DNA of 13,076 nt from an uncultured Eubacteriales bacterium (GTDB taxonomy: Bacteria; Bacillota_A; Clostridia; Saccharofermentanales; Saccharofermentanaceae), in NCBI GenBank assembly GCA_900313405.1, contig OMQY01000068.1:1-13076 (forward strand). Reading direction: 5' to 3'. Made by a program: the position numbers and the translations under genes. Below are positions 7,195 to 13,076 of this stretch, piece after piece. The notes below the pieces were generated by a model, which was given only the letters and a program-made list of their open reading frames with translations, had not been told where the DNA came from and did not search any database. Position 1 is the first letter of the stretch. Each line of letters opens with the position of its first letter.

Positions 7195-9378
7195 TTACAG
7201 ATGGAGAACGCGCTCTTTGATCTCCTGTGTCCTGCCCTGATTCCAGAACTGTGTTCCGATATATCCGCAGGTACGGCGAGCAACATTGAGCTTAGCCTGA
7301 TCTTCATTGCCGCAGTTCGGGCAACGCCAGATGAGCTTACCTTCCTTCTCAGCGATCTGGATCTCACCGTCATAACCGCATACCTGGCAGTAATCCGACT
7401 TGGTATTGAGCTCGGCATACATGATGTTATCGTAGATGAACTTCATAACATCAAGGACTGCCTCGAGGTTGTTCTGCATATCGGGAACCTCAACATAGGA
7501 GATAGCGCCGCCGGGTGAGAGCTTCTGGAACTTGGACTCGAGAGCAAGCTTGGAGAAAGCATCCATCTTCTCGGTAACATGTACATGATAGCTGTTAGTG
7601 ATGTAATTCCTGTCAGTAACACCCTTGATGATACCGAATCTTCTCTGAAGACACTTGGCAAACTTATATGTCGTAGATTCGAGAGGTGTTCCGTAGATAG
7701 AGTAGTCGATATTCTCTTCTGCCTTCCACTTTGCACATGCATCATTCAATGCCTGCATTACCTTAAGACCGAACTGCTCGCCCTCAGCCTCCGTGAGCTT
7801 CTTGCCTGTAACTTCATATACGCACTCCCACAGACCCGCATAACCGAGGGACAATGTGGAATATCCTCCATAGAGGAGCTTTGTGATAGGCTCGCCCTTC
7901 TCAAGTCTTGCCAGAGCACCATACTGCCAGAGGATAGGAGCTGCATCAGACAGCGTTCCCTCAAGCCTGTCATGGCGAGCACGCAGAGCTCTGTGACAGA
8001 GTTCGAGTCTCTCGTTCAGGACCTTCCAGAACTTATCCTCATTACGCGTCTCGCTGCATGCGGTACATGCAACATCTACGAGGTTGATAGTTACAACACC
8101 CTGGTTGAATCTGCCGTAGTACTTAGGCTTGCCTTCCTCATCGATATAAGTTGTCAGGAAGCTTCTGCAACCCATGCAAGTATAGCAGTTGCCGTTTCCG
8201 TTCTTATCGACCTTAAGCTGGAGCATGATCTTCTCCGAGATGTAATCCGGAACCATTCTCTTGGCCGTACACTTGGCTGCAAGTCTCGTAAGATACCAAT
8301 AAGGCGTATCTTCCTTGATATTGTCTTCTTCAAGAACATAAATGAGCTTCGGGAAAGCAGGTGTTACATAAACACCGGACTCGTTCTTGACGCCCTGGAT
8401 CCTCTGCTTCAGTACTTCCTCGATGATCATGGCCAGATCCTTCTTCAGCTGAGGATCCTTTGCCTCGTTCAAATACATGAAAACAGTAACGAACGGAGCC
8501 TGACCGTTGGTCGTCAGAAGTGTAACTACCTGATACTGGATCGTCTGAACGCCGCGCTCGATCTCCTCTCTGAGCCTCTTCTCAACAAGCTCGGAAAGGT
8601 TCTTCTCGTCAAGAGACAATCCGACATCCTCGAGTTCCTTGATAACATTCTTCCTGATCTTCTCACGGGAGATCTGTACGAAAGGTGCCAGATGCGTAAG
8701 CGAGATAGACTGTCCGCCGTACTGGTTGGACGCTACCTGAGCAATGATCTGTGTAGCGATATTACATGCCGTGGAGAAGCTGTGCGGCTTCTCGATCATC
8801 GTGCCGGAGATAACTGTTCCGTTCTGGAGCATATCTTCGAGGTTAACAAGATCGCAGTTATGCATATGCTGAGCGAAATAATCTGAATCATGGAAATGGA
8901 TTATCCCCTGATTATGAGCCTCAACGATATCCTGATCGAGCAGGATCCTCTGTGTGATATCCTTGCTGACCTCACCTGCCATATAGTCGCGCTGTACGCT
9001 GTTTACGGTCGGGTTCTTATTGGAGTTCTCCTGCTTCAGCTCTTCGTTATTGCACTCGATAAGAGTCAGGATGCTCGCATCAGTCGTATTGGACTGACGG
9101 ATAAGGCTTCTGGTATAGCGATATGTGATATAGAGCTTAGCCACTTCATAAGCGCCGTGAGCCATGATCTGCTTCTCAACAAGATCCTGGATCTCCTCGA
9201 CTGACATAGCACGACCCATCTTCTCGCATTCCTTCTCAACGGAATCGGCGATCCTCAGGATCTGAGTGGGAGTCATCCTCTCGCTCTCCTTAGCGGCATT
9301 GTTAGCCTTGGTAACCGCATTAACGATCTTGGTAATGTCAAAATCAACTTCAGTCTTGTTTCTCTTGATGATCTTCAT
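7195..9378 (-). CDS. nrdD: Anaerobic (class III) ribonucleoside-triphosphate reductase
   Basis: A 727-residue glycyl-radical enzyme that reduces ribonucleoside triphosphates to deoxyribonucleotides without oxygen. Residues 1 to about 92 form an ATP-cone, the allosteric domain that sets overall activity (MKIIKRNKTEVDFDITKIVNA at its start). The active-site HMHNCDLVNL places the thiyl-radical cysteine at C175. The cysteine-rich CYTCMGCRSF segment is at 398-406. The C-terminal zinc site is C664/C667 and C686/C689 (CQVCG, CPNCG). The glycyl-radical loop RRTCGYIG puts the radical glycine at G705, close to the C-terminus as expected. All expected elements are intact. ATG 9378 follows AGAGGGCAGG, a moderate ribosome site. 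It needs NrdG, encoded next. Upstream lie a near-consensus promoter and two NrdR boxes, so repression by NrdR when dATP is plentiful is likely. Confidence 0.98.
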   Translation of the reverse strand: MKIIKRNKTEVDFDITKIVNAVTKANNAAKESERMTPTQILRIADSVEKECEKMGRAMSVEEIQDLVEKQIMAHGAYEVAKLYITYRYTRSLIRQSNTTDASILTLIECNNEELKQENSNKNPTVNSVQRDYMAGEVSKDITQRILLDQDIVEAHNQGIIHFHDSDYFAQHMHNCDLVNLEDMLQNGTVISGTMIEKPHSFSTACNIATQIIAQVASNQYGGQSISLTHLAPFVQISREKIRKNVIKELEDVGLSLDEKNLSELVEKRLREEIERGVQTIQYQVVTLLTTNGQAPFVTVFMYLNEAKDPQLKKDLAMIIEEVLKQRIQGVKNESGVYVTPAFPKLIYVLEEDNIKEDTPYWYLTRLAAKCTAKRMVPDYISEKIMLQLKVDKNGNGNCYTCMGCRSFLTTYIDEEGKPKYYGRFNQGVVTINLVDVACTACSETRNEDKFWKVLNERLELCHRALRARHDRLEGTLSDAAPILWQYGALARLEKGEPITKLLYGGYSTLSLGYAGLWECVYEVTGKKLTEAEGEQFGLKVMQALNDACAKWKAEENIDYSIYGTPLESTTYKFAKCLQRRFGIIKGVTDRNYITNSYHVHVTEKMDAFSKLALESKFQKLSPGGAISYVEVPDMQNNLEAVLDVMKFIYDNIMYAELNTKSDYCQVCGYDGEIQIAEKEGKLIWRCPNCGNEDQAKLNVARRTCGYIGTQFWNQGRTQEIKERVLHL

Positions 9379-9417
9379 TTGTGCAACCTGCCCTCTTTGT
9401 CTCTGTAAATGGTCTTC

Positions 9418-9453
9418 GCTATTGTAACAATGTTACGAACCCTTGCAAATAGC
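9418..9453 (-). repeat. Nested inverted repeats in the nrdD leader
   Basis: An inner palindrome GTAACA-A-TGTTAC (9424-9436, 6-base arms) lies inside an outer pair GCTATT (9418-9423) and AATAGC (9448-9453), about 40-75 bases before the nrdD start. It could be an operator for a dimeric regulator or an RNA stem. It resembles no binding site I can name with confidence, though its half-site recurs at 9516 and 9632. Confidence 0.45.
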
Positions 9454-9497
9454 ATTTTGTGCCCCCATCAGCGGTCCTCACCCCGAAACGCCCTAAT

Positions 9498-9563
9498 CTA
9501 CGACGATTGGAGAATTGTTACATTTTGCACCCCGGCCCGGCCTCCCTCTGTCGGATTGCTCAT
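9498..9563 (-). CDS. Possible 21-codon leader ORF ahead of nrdD
   Basis: On the transcript expected from the promoter at 9583-9611, the first AUG (9563) lies about 14 bases from the predicted start point, with AAGGA a few bases before it. It opens a 21-codon ORF, MSNPTEGGRAGVQNVTILQSS, ending in TAG at 9498-9500, 119 bases before nrdD. Nothing in the peptide suggests a function and there is no run of one amino acid as in classic attenuators. It could be a regulatory upstream ORF or chance. Length is too short for coding statistics. Confidence 0.25.
   Translation of the reverse strand: MSNPTEGGRAGVQNVTILQSS
9516..9529 (-). repeat. TGTTAC/TTGCA motif, leader copy
   Basis: Plus strand TGTTACATTTTGCA. 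It differs from the copy at 9632-9644 by a single extra T, and the TGTTAC half recurs at 9431-9436, followed by TTGCA at 9443-9447. It lies downstream of the predicted nrdD transcription start, where a bound protein could act as a roadblock. Confidence 0.4.
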
Positions 9564-9582
9564 TTTTCCTTGATGCTCCCTT

Positions 9583-9611
9583 ATTCTATCCATATGTTGT
9601 GGCACTGTCAA
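9583..9611 (-). promoter_or_regulatory. nrdD operon promoter
   Basis: The minus strand has a perfect -35 TTGACA (9611 to 9606), a 17-base spacer, and -10 TAGAAT (9588 to 9583; 5 of 6 match). Transcription should begin near 9577, giving a leader of about 200 bases before nrdD, long enough for further control. The two NrdR boxes lie immediately upstream, centred near -50 and -83. Confidence 0.8.
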
Positions 9612-9618
9612 CGGCATA

Positions 9619-9634
9619 ACACTATATCTTGTGT
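9619..9634. promoter_or_regulatory. NrdR box 1 (promoter-proximal)
   Basis: ACACTATATCTTGTGT closely matches the 16-base NrdR operator pattern acaCwATATATwGtgt, with palindromic ACAC and GTGT ends around an AT core. NrdR is the zinc-ribbon/ATP-cone repressor of ribonucleotide reductase genes, and its operators come in pairs. This box ends 7 bases from the -35 hexamer. Confidence 0.82.
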
Positions 9635-9644
9635 TACATTTGCA
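9632..9644 (-). repeat. TGTTAC/TTGCA motif, copy between the NrdR boxes
   Basis: Plus strand TGTTACATTTGCA, the near-identical partner of 9516-9529. It overlaps the end of NrdR box 1 by three bases and fills most of the linker between the two boxes, so it might be part of the same control site or bind a second regulator. Confidence 0.4.
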
Positions 9645-9651
9645 TTTCCGA

Positions 9652-9667
9652 CCACAATATATGGTGG
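9652..9667. promoter_or_regulatory. NrdR box 2 (promoter-distal)
   Basis: CCACAATATATGGTGG keeps the CACAATATATnGTG core of the NrdR pattern with altered outer bases. It starts exactly 33 bases from box 1, about three helical turns, which puts both on one face of the DNA as is usual for paired NrdR operators. Confidence 0.8.
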
Positions 9668-9692
9668 TTGTAATACCGCAATACTCTGATGG

Positions 9693-9717
9693 AAAAAGCC
9701 CGGCTACAGCAGCAGGC
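9693..9717 (-). terminator. Possible weak terminator of the VWA/TPR operon
   Basis: On the minus strand GCCTG (9717 to 9713) can pair with CGGGC (9702 to 9698), one pair being G-U, around a 10-base loop, followed directly by TTTTT (9697 to 9693). The stem is short, but it is the only T-run after a hairpin between the TPR gene and the nrdD promoter. Confidence 0.35.
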
Positions 9718-9794
9718 AAGCGCTGCATTGTGGCGTAATAATACGCAACCGCGGAGCGGCGAGGGCCTGAGTCAGGCATAATGCCACGCTCGCC
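9709..9794. repeat. Cluster of short inverted repeats after the TPR gene
   Basis: Just after the TPR gene stop this stretch packs several perfect stems: GGCGAG/CTCGCC (9758-9763 with 9789-9794) enclosing GCCTGA-G-TCAGGC (9765-9777) and the overlapping GGCAT-A-ATGCC (9775-9785); then GCGTA/TACGC (9733-9737 with 9742-9746) and GCAGC/GCTGC (9709-9713 with 9722-9726). It may be a structured 3' end, part of a terminator, or a small RNA; no known RNA family is recognised. No protein-coding ORF with a ribosome site is seen in the whole 9379-9800 gap except the doubtful leader ORF. Confidence 0.5.
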
Positions 9795-9800
9795 CCCTCT

Positions 9801-10742
9801 TTACCAGATCGTGCCCTCGGTGTCGTAGTTGTAGTTGCCGGAATAGTAGATCATGTCTTCCTGACGGTCTTCGTAAGCCTGAATTGCCTGACTCTCGATC
9901 TCCTCGCGGACTGACTCCTCGAAGCTCTCGAAGCTGCTCTGGGTCCCGTCGCTTCCGTCAGAGGTCTCAGAAGATTCTGATCCGTCGGAGCCGTCGGATG
10001 TCTCGGAACCGTCGCTTGATTCCGACTGGTCGGAGCTCTCGCTCTGATCGGAACTCTCACTCTGGTCAGAAGACTCGCTCTGGTCGGAGGACTCACTCTG
10101 GTCGGAGCTCTCGCTCTGATCGGAACTCTCGCTCTGGTTAGAGCTCTCACTCTGATCGGAGGATTCACTCTGGTCGGACGAGTCGGACGGATCGGACGAA
10201 TCCGAAGGATCCGAAGAATCCGAAGGATCGGACTCCGGGGGCTGATCGAGCATCTCTTCGAGCTCCTCGATGGCACGCTCGATGTCACGCTTCAGTCTCT
10301 CGGCTGTCTTGTTGTGTCCGTCACCTTCCTCGGTCGCGCAGCCGTCCTCAAGGAGAACATCGCGGGCTGCATAAAGAACTTCAAGGGAGTGCTCGGCATG
10401 ATCGGGCTGATTCCAATCCGGGCCGAGCCCCTGTGTCATGGCGAGGGCCAGGTTGATCCTGACAAGACACTCGTCATCACGGGGGATATCATATTTGAGT
10501 GCTTCCCTGTACTCTTCCTCGGCCTCGTCGTAACGATGGTTCTCGTATGCGATGTTTCCGTTGTTGTAGTACGGGATATAGGGCTGGATGAAGTTGCCGT
10601 TCTCGAGCAGATTGTCGTTAACGCTGTAGTCGCCCTTTTCCATCTGTTTGATCACATGCTCGTTGTAGAAATAATTGAGACACTGTCTGGCACAGAGGAA
10701 GAGGATCAGGGCGTATAGTATCGCTATCAGGTACTTTTTCAT
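9801..10742 (-). CDS. TPR protein with C-terminal Ser/Asp/Glu hexapeptide repeats (BatC-like position)
   Basis: A 313-residue protein. MKKYLIAILYALILFL is a membrane anchor or signal sequence, so the rest is probably extracytoplasmic. Residues about 55-85 are a clear TPR (YYNNGNIAYENHRYDEAEEEYREALKY), with a second helical pair at 92-133 and a charged helix at 145-166. Residues 170-270 are low complexity: three DPSDSS units, nine of DQSESS type (one NQSESS), then Gly/Ser/Asp-rich sequence. The tail (271-313) is acidic then aromatic (YYSGNYNYDTEGTIW). ATG 10742 overlaps the preceding stop as ATGA, with GAGGG upstream. In Bat/MoxR operons a TPR protein commonly follows the two VWA proteins, and this one fits that place. 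The Ser/Asp tract is probably disordered, perhaps a spacer or a phosphorylation/metal-binding region; that is inference. Confidence 0.85.
   Translation of the reverse strand: MKKYLIAILYALILFLCARQCLNYFYNEHVIKQMEKGDYSVNDNLLENGNFIQPYIPYYNNGNIAYENHRYDEAEEEYREALKYDIPRDDECLVRINLALAMTQGLGPDWNQPDHAEHSLEVLYAARDVLLEDGCATEEGDGHNKTAERLKRDIERAIEELEEMLDQPPESDPSDSSDPSDSSDPSDSSDQSESSDQSESSNQSESSDQSESSDQSESSDQSESSDQSESSDQSESSDQSESSDGSETSDGSDGSESSETSDGSDGTQSSFESFEESVREEIESQAIQAYEDRQEDMIYYSGNYNYDTEGTIW
10014..10229 (-). repeat. Tandem 18-bp coding repeat, 12 units
   Basis: Twelve in-frame 18-base units encode hexapeptides: DPSDSS three times (10229 to 10176), then nine units of DQSESS type (10175 to 10014), the third being NQSESS. 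Units differ mainly at synonymous third positions and in serine codon choice (TCN versus AGY), so the repeat is old or under protein-level selection rather than a fresh DNA expansion. Copy-number change would keep the frame. Confidence 0.92.
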
Positions 10743-11749
10743 TCTGTCGCCCTCAACTTTCTTCTTAAGTCATAGAGTTCGACCAGCATCAGAGCGGCCA
10801 ATGCGATCGCACTTATCCAGTATGTCTCGGACTGTCCCTTGAGGGGAGCCTTTTCGCGAGATATCTCGCCGTCATCGAGCCTGTCGAAAATATCCTCGGA
10901 GACTCGCTTTGCCTGAACCGGCCCCGTCATATGCGTATAGTCGACACCAAGCTCATCAGCCATCTTCTCAAGGTTCTCTTCGTCGATCTTGGACAGGGCT
11001 ACTGTGTTGCGTCCGTTCTCTTCAGTACGGAGGACGTGAGCTGTCTCGTCACCATAGTAGCTGGCATAGGAGTAAACTCTCATCTGACCGCCTTCCTCAG
11101 TTCCGTATCCGAGTACGGCTCCGTCGTCGATCATGTCTGAGATCTCCGAGAAGTCGGGCATATTACGGCCTACCGTCATCTCTCCGTCGGTTATAAGGAA
11201 CACGACCTGGATACGGAAACTTCCGTTGACGGCATCAACCGGCGAGTCCTCATCCTCGTTCTTCTCGAGATTGAACTTCAGCATGGTCTCCATACCGTCA
11301 TATGCATTGCGGAATGATGTGCCCTCGCCCGAATACTCGGTAAGTCCGTTGAGCGAATCGACTGCATTGGTCACAACATCTCTGTCCGTGGTGTAAGGAA
11401 CCATATAGTACGGATCATTCGAGAAAGATACCACGGCAAAACGTGCCCCCTCGAACTCGTTCATTATGGTCCTGACGTCGTTCTTGACCGCATCGATCCT
11501 TCGTGTATTGCCGGAATAGTCCTCGGCAAGCATGCTTATCGTGTTATCGATAACGAACAGAACATCTATGTCATTCTTGACTATAGTAACCTCGTCAGAG
11601 GGTACCATTATCCTGAGTGAGATCGACACGAGCAGGATGATCATAAGGATACGCTTGATGAAGCCGAGCTTGGTCCTGGGACTCAGAACAAGCAGTACAA
11701 CTGCGACGATTATTATCAGGGGAACAGGTAACAAAGGAACTACATTCAT
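10739..11749 (-). CDS. Membrane-anchored von Willebrand factor A protein (BatB-like)
   Basis: A 336-residue protein with two N-terminal membrane segments (about 5-22 and 30-48), a VWA domain (about 60-290) and a C-terminal membrane segment (YWISAIALAALMLVELY), the BatA/BatB plan. The metal-ion-dependent adhesion site reads D68-N-T70-I-S72 in place of DxSxS, with T144 (GEGTSF) and D188 (LITDGE) completing it; Thr for Ser should still allow metal binding. ATG 11749 is chosen because AAGGAGG lies 8 bases upstream and it overlaps the preceding stop as ATGA; the upstream GTG 11770 would bypass that site. In related operons such proteins work with a MoxR AAA+ ATPase as a chaperone-like complex at the membrane. 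The next gene overlaps by 4 bases. Confidence 0.92.
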   Translation of the reverse strand: MNVVPLLPVPLIIIVAVVLLVLSPRTKLGFIKRILMIILLVSISLRIMVPSDEVTIVKNDIDVLFVIDNTISMLAEDYSGNTRRIDAVKNDVRTIMNEFEGARFAVVSFSNDPYYMVPYTTDRDVVTNAVDSLNGLTEYSGEGTSFRNAYDGMETMLKFNLEKNEDEDSPVDAVNGSFRIQVVFLITDGEMTVGRNMPDFSEISDMIDDGAVLGYGTEEGGQMRVYSYASYYGDETAHVLRTEENGRNTVALSKIDEENLEKMADELGVDYTHMTGPVQAKRVSEDIFDRLDDGEISREKAPLKGQSETYWISAIALAALMLVELYDLRRKLRATE

Positions 11750-12741
11750 ACCTTGATCCTCCTTACACACAGGGCATAGACGAGAAGGCTTATCACGAGC
11801 ATGACTGTCGGTACCTTGGGCACATCGACTTCAGCCGTTATGGTCGTATAAGTAGCTGATACATCCGTCTTCTGGACGAGTTCGAGCATATCGTCTATGG
11901 CGTTCTTATTACGCGTATTGAAGTATTCGCCTCCGGTGCTCTCAGTGGCTTCCTTGAAGCCGTCTTCGTTTACAACAAAGTATGGAGCAAGCGAGAATAC
12001 CTTAACGTTATGAGCAGCGCACAGTCCCATAGCTTCCTCGACCGTGACGAGCGGGTCGCCCGCGAGATCATTATCGGTAACGAAGACGATAAGCCTCGAT
12101 CTGTCAGGTTCTTCGTCAAGGTCGGTAAAGCTGTACAGGCATGAAGCCAGTCCGTCTCCGATCAGGGAACTTCCGCGCTCGCTGTCTGTTCCGGCAAAAC
12201 GATAGCCGGATACGGCGTCGAGATCGGAATAGAACCAGATATCGTAACCGGCCTCGATCGACTGCTTAAGACGGTCGAGTTCTGCCAGGACATAATTGTA
12301 GTCATTCGTAAGCGGAACAAGGAGTACCGCCTTGCCGTTAAAGATAGTGATACCGAATCTCTCGCCTTTGAGCTGAGATACGAATTCCTCCATCTGCTCA
12401 CACATCTCAACACTTACGGTATCGAGCGACGTGGAAATATCCATACAGATGAAGATATCTCTGTTGTGAAGCTCCTGTGTCGTCGTCTTTACTTCGGACG
12501 GCCTTGATATGAGAAGCGCAGACATAAGAAGTGCAATGATGAGAGCAATGACTGCGAGGGTCTTGAGAACGCCGAATTCGAGGCTCAGGAGCTTATACTG
12601 AGGCAGTGACTTGACGTATTCCGTATTCGCGCTTCTCTTGCCGTCCTTGAACGCCGGTTTATTGCGCTTAAAAGTGAGGAGCAGGATCAGAAGGATCGCA
12701 CCGATCACGATATAGATGGCCATGGGATAAGTCAGTTCCAT
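11746..12741 (-). CDS. Membrane-anchored von Willebrand factor A protein (BatA-like)
   Basis: A 331-residue protein with N-terminal membrane segments at about 7-23 and 58-79, a VWA domain (about 90-300) and a C-terminal segment (VPTVMLVISLLVYALCV). The metal site is canonical at the first position (D101-I-S103-T-S105, in ICMDISTSLD). The third loop has VTDND (D223) where TDG is usual, and the Thr position is Ser (RGSSLIGDGL, 190-198). ATG 12741 has AGGTGA 7 bases upstream and overlaps the previous gene by 10 bases. It and the next gene are paralogous in plan but differ strongly in sequence, as is usual for BatA/BatB pairs. Expected role: with MoxR and partners, metal-dependent assembly or quality control of envelope complexes; no substrate can be named. 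Confidence 0.92.
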   Translation of the reverse strand: MELTYPMAIYIVIGAILLILLLTFKRNKPAFKDGKRSANTEYVKSLPQYKLLSLEFGVLKTLAVIALIIALLMSALLISRPSEVKTTTQELHNRDIFICMDISTSLDTVSVEMCEQMEEFVSQLKGERFGITIFNGKAVLLVPLTNDYNYVLAELDRLKQSIEAGYDIWFYSDLDAVSGYRFAGTDSERGSSLIGDGLASCLYSFTDLDEEPDRSRLIVFVTDNDLAGDPLVTVEEAMGLCAAHNVKVFSLAPYFVVNEDGFKEATESTGGEYFNTRNKNAIDDMLELVQKTDVSATYTTITAEVDVPKVPTVMLVISLLVYALCVRRIKV

Positions 12742-13076
12742 TCTCTTATCACCTGCCTTGCGTTGCCGAACGAGTCTTCGATCTTAACGTCCTCAGTGCC
12801 GAAGGCGAACTCGGGAGAGTAGAACTCTTCTATGAGCTTTGCCAGATCCGGCATGTTAAGTCTTGCTATCTCCTGCAATGTGTAGTTACGGACATTGACG
12901 CCGGTCGCCTCGTTTACAAATCCTCTGACGACTGAACTCATGCGTATATGAGTCTCTCTGGCATCTATCTCCTGATTATTGTACTTGGCCTCGATCTCAT
13001 CGATCCTGCGCATATAGTCGCGCTTCAGTTCGGCGATCGGTCGTACGGGCTTGATCTCCTTCGGTGCTTCGAGAGC
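12732..13076 (-). CDS. Small protein of a MoxR/VWA operon, N-terminus beyond the window
   Basis: The last 114 residues of a protein whose frame is open through the right edge, so the in-frame ATG at 13013 is probably not the start. The visible part is helical and charged: a basic stretch with LKRDYMRRIDEIEAKYNNQEID, then RETHIRMSSVVRGFVNEATG, then YTLQEIARLNMPDLAKLIEEFY, and an acidic C-terminus. No membrane segment is visible, but one may lie upstream. Its place directly before the two VWA genes is where MoxR operons in other bacteria carry a small DUF4381-like membrane protein, and the helical pattern is compatible; I cannot confirm homology. It overlaps the next gene by 10 bases. Confidence 0.7.
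   Translation of the reverse strand, partial: ALEAPKEIKPVRPIAELKRDYMRRIDEIEAKYNNQEIDARETHIRMSSVVRGFVNEATGVNVRNYTLQEIARLNMPDLAKLIEEFYSPEFAFGTEDVKIEDSFGNARQVIREWN

Noticed and set aside
7579..8886. 435-codon open frame on the plus strand opposite nrdD
   Set aside because: It lies wholly antisense to an intact nrdD with all family motifs; no ribosome site or recognisable domain, and its residues mirror the codon bias of nrdD.
9379..9580. Cobalamin or other known riboswitch before nrdD
   Set aside because: The AGTGCCAC string near 9600 is not accompanied by a B12 box or the expected helices and lies largely upstream of the predicted transcription start.
9498..9779. 93-codon minus-strand frame through the whole nrdD control region
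   Set aside because: It runs across both NrdR boxes and the promoter, has no ribosome site at its first ATG and no recognisable domain. Only its last 21 codons, which start after the predicted transcription start, are kept as a doubtful leader ORF.
9700..9800. tRNA gene
   Set aside because: Several stems are present but no acceptor/anticodon/T-arm arrangement, TTCGA-type T-loop or plausible anticodon loop could be fitted.
10014..10229. CRISPR array
   Set aside because: The repeats are directly adjacent 18-base in-frame coding units without spacers.
9884..10288. Arg/Ser- and Arg/Pro-rich frames over the hexapeptide repeat, on both strands
   Set aside because: They arise from reading the 18-base coding repeat in other frames; the TPR protein frame has the anchor, TPR, ribosome site and ATGA coupling.

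Overview
The window reads as a chromosome segment of an anaerobic member of the Bacillota, probably class Clostridia. The grounds are consensus Shine-Dalgarno sequences (GGAGG, AAGGAGG), sigma-A-type promoters, an oxygen-sensitive class III ribonucleotide reductase with its activase, a UPF0371 protein of the type common in Firmicutes, and near-balanced base composition. Genus cannot be fixed from the sequence alone. No tRNA, rRNA, CRISPR array, transposase or phage gene is visible.

Layout. (1) 1-1922, minus strand: a metallo-beta-lactamase-fold hydrolase followed by a UPF0371/DUF1846 protein that runs off the left edge. (2) 2094-4592, plus strand: a two-gene unit made of a 533-residue Sel1-like repeat protein of unknown function and a LysR-type regulator. 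(3) 4589-9378, minus strand: nrdD, nrdG and a membrane-bound cyclic-di-GMP phosphodiesterase (degenerate GGDEF plus intact EAL). The last meets the LysR gene head-on, the two stop codons sharing one CTAG. (4) 9379-9800: a rich regulatory interval holding a near-consensus promoter, two NrdR boxes, a repeated TGTTAC/TTGCA motif, a possible 21-codon leader ORF and the structured end of the next operon. (5) 9801-13076, minus strand: the distal part of a MoxR/Bat-type operon, with a partial small protein, two von Willebrand factor A membrane proteins and a TPR protein carrying a long Ser/Asp/Glu hexapeptide repeat. All four genes overlap by 4-10 bases, so they are very likely translated in a coupled way.

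How the parts work together. NrdG installs the glycyl radical on NrdD, which makes dNTP precursors without oxygen; paired NrdR boxes upstream fit deoxynucleotide-sensing repression of this operon. The phosphodiesterase gene lies 42 bases downstream of nrdG and is probably read from the same transcript. Its leader can fold into two mutually exclusive hairpins, one of which hides its ribosome binding site. This is the most unusual regulatory feature seen here. The VWA/TPR proteins form a membrane-anchored set that, in related operons, works with a MoxR AAA+ ATPase (expected beyond the right edge) in cell-envelope or protein-complex assembly.
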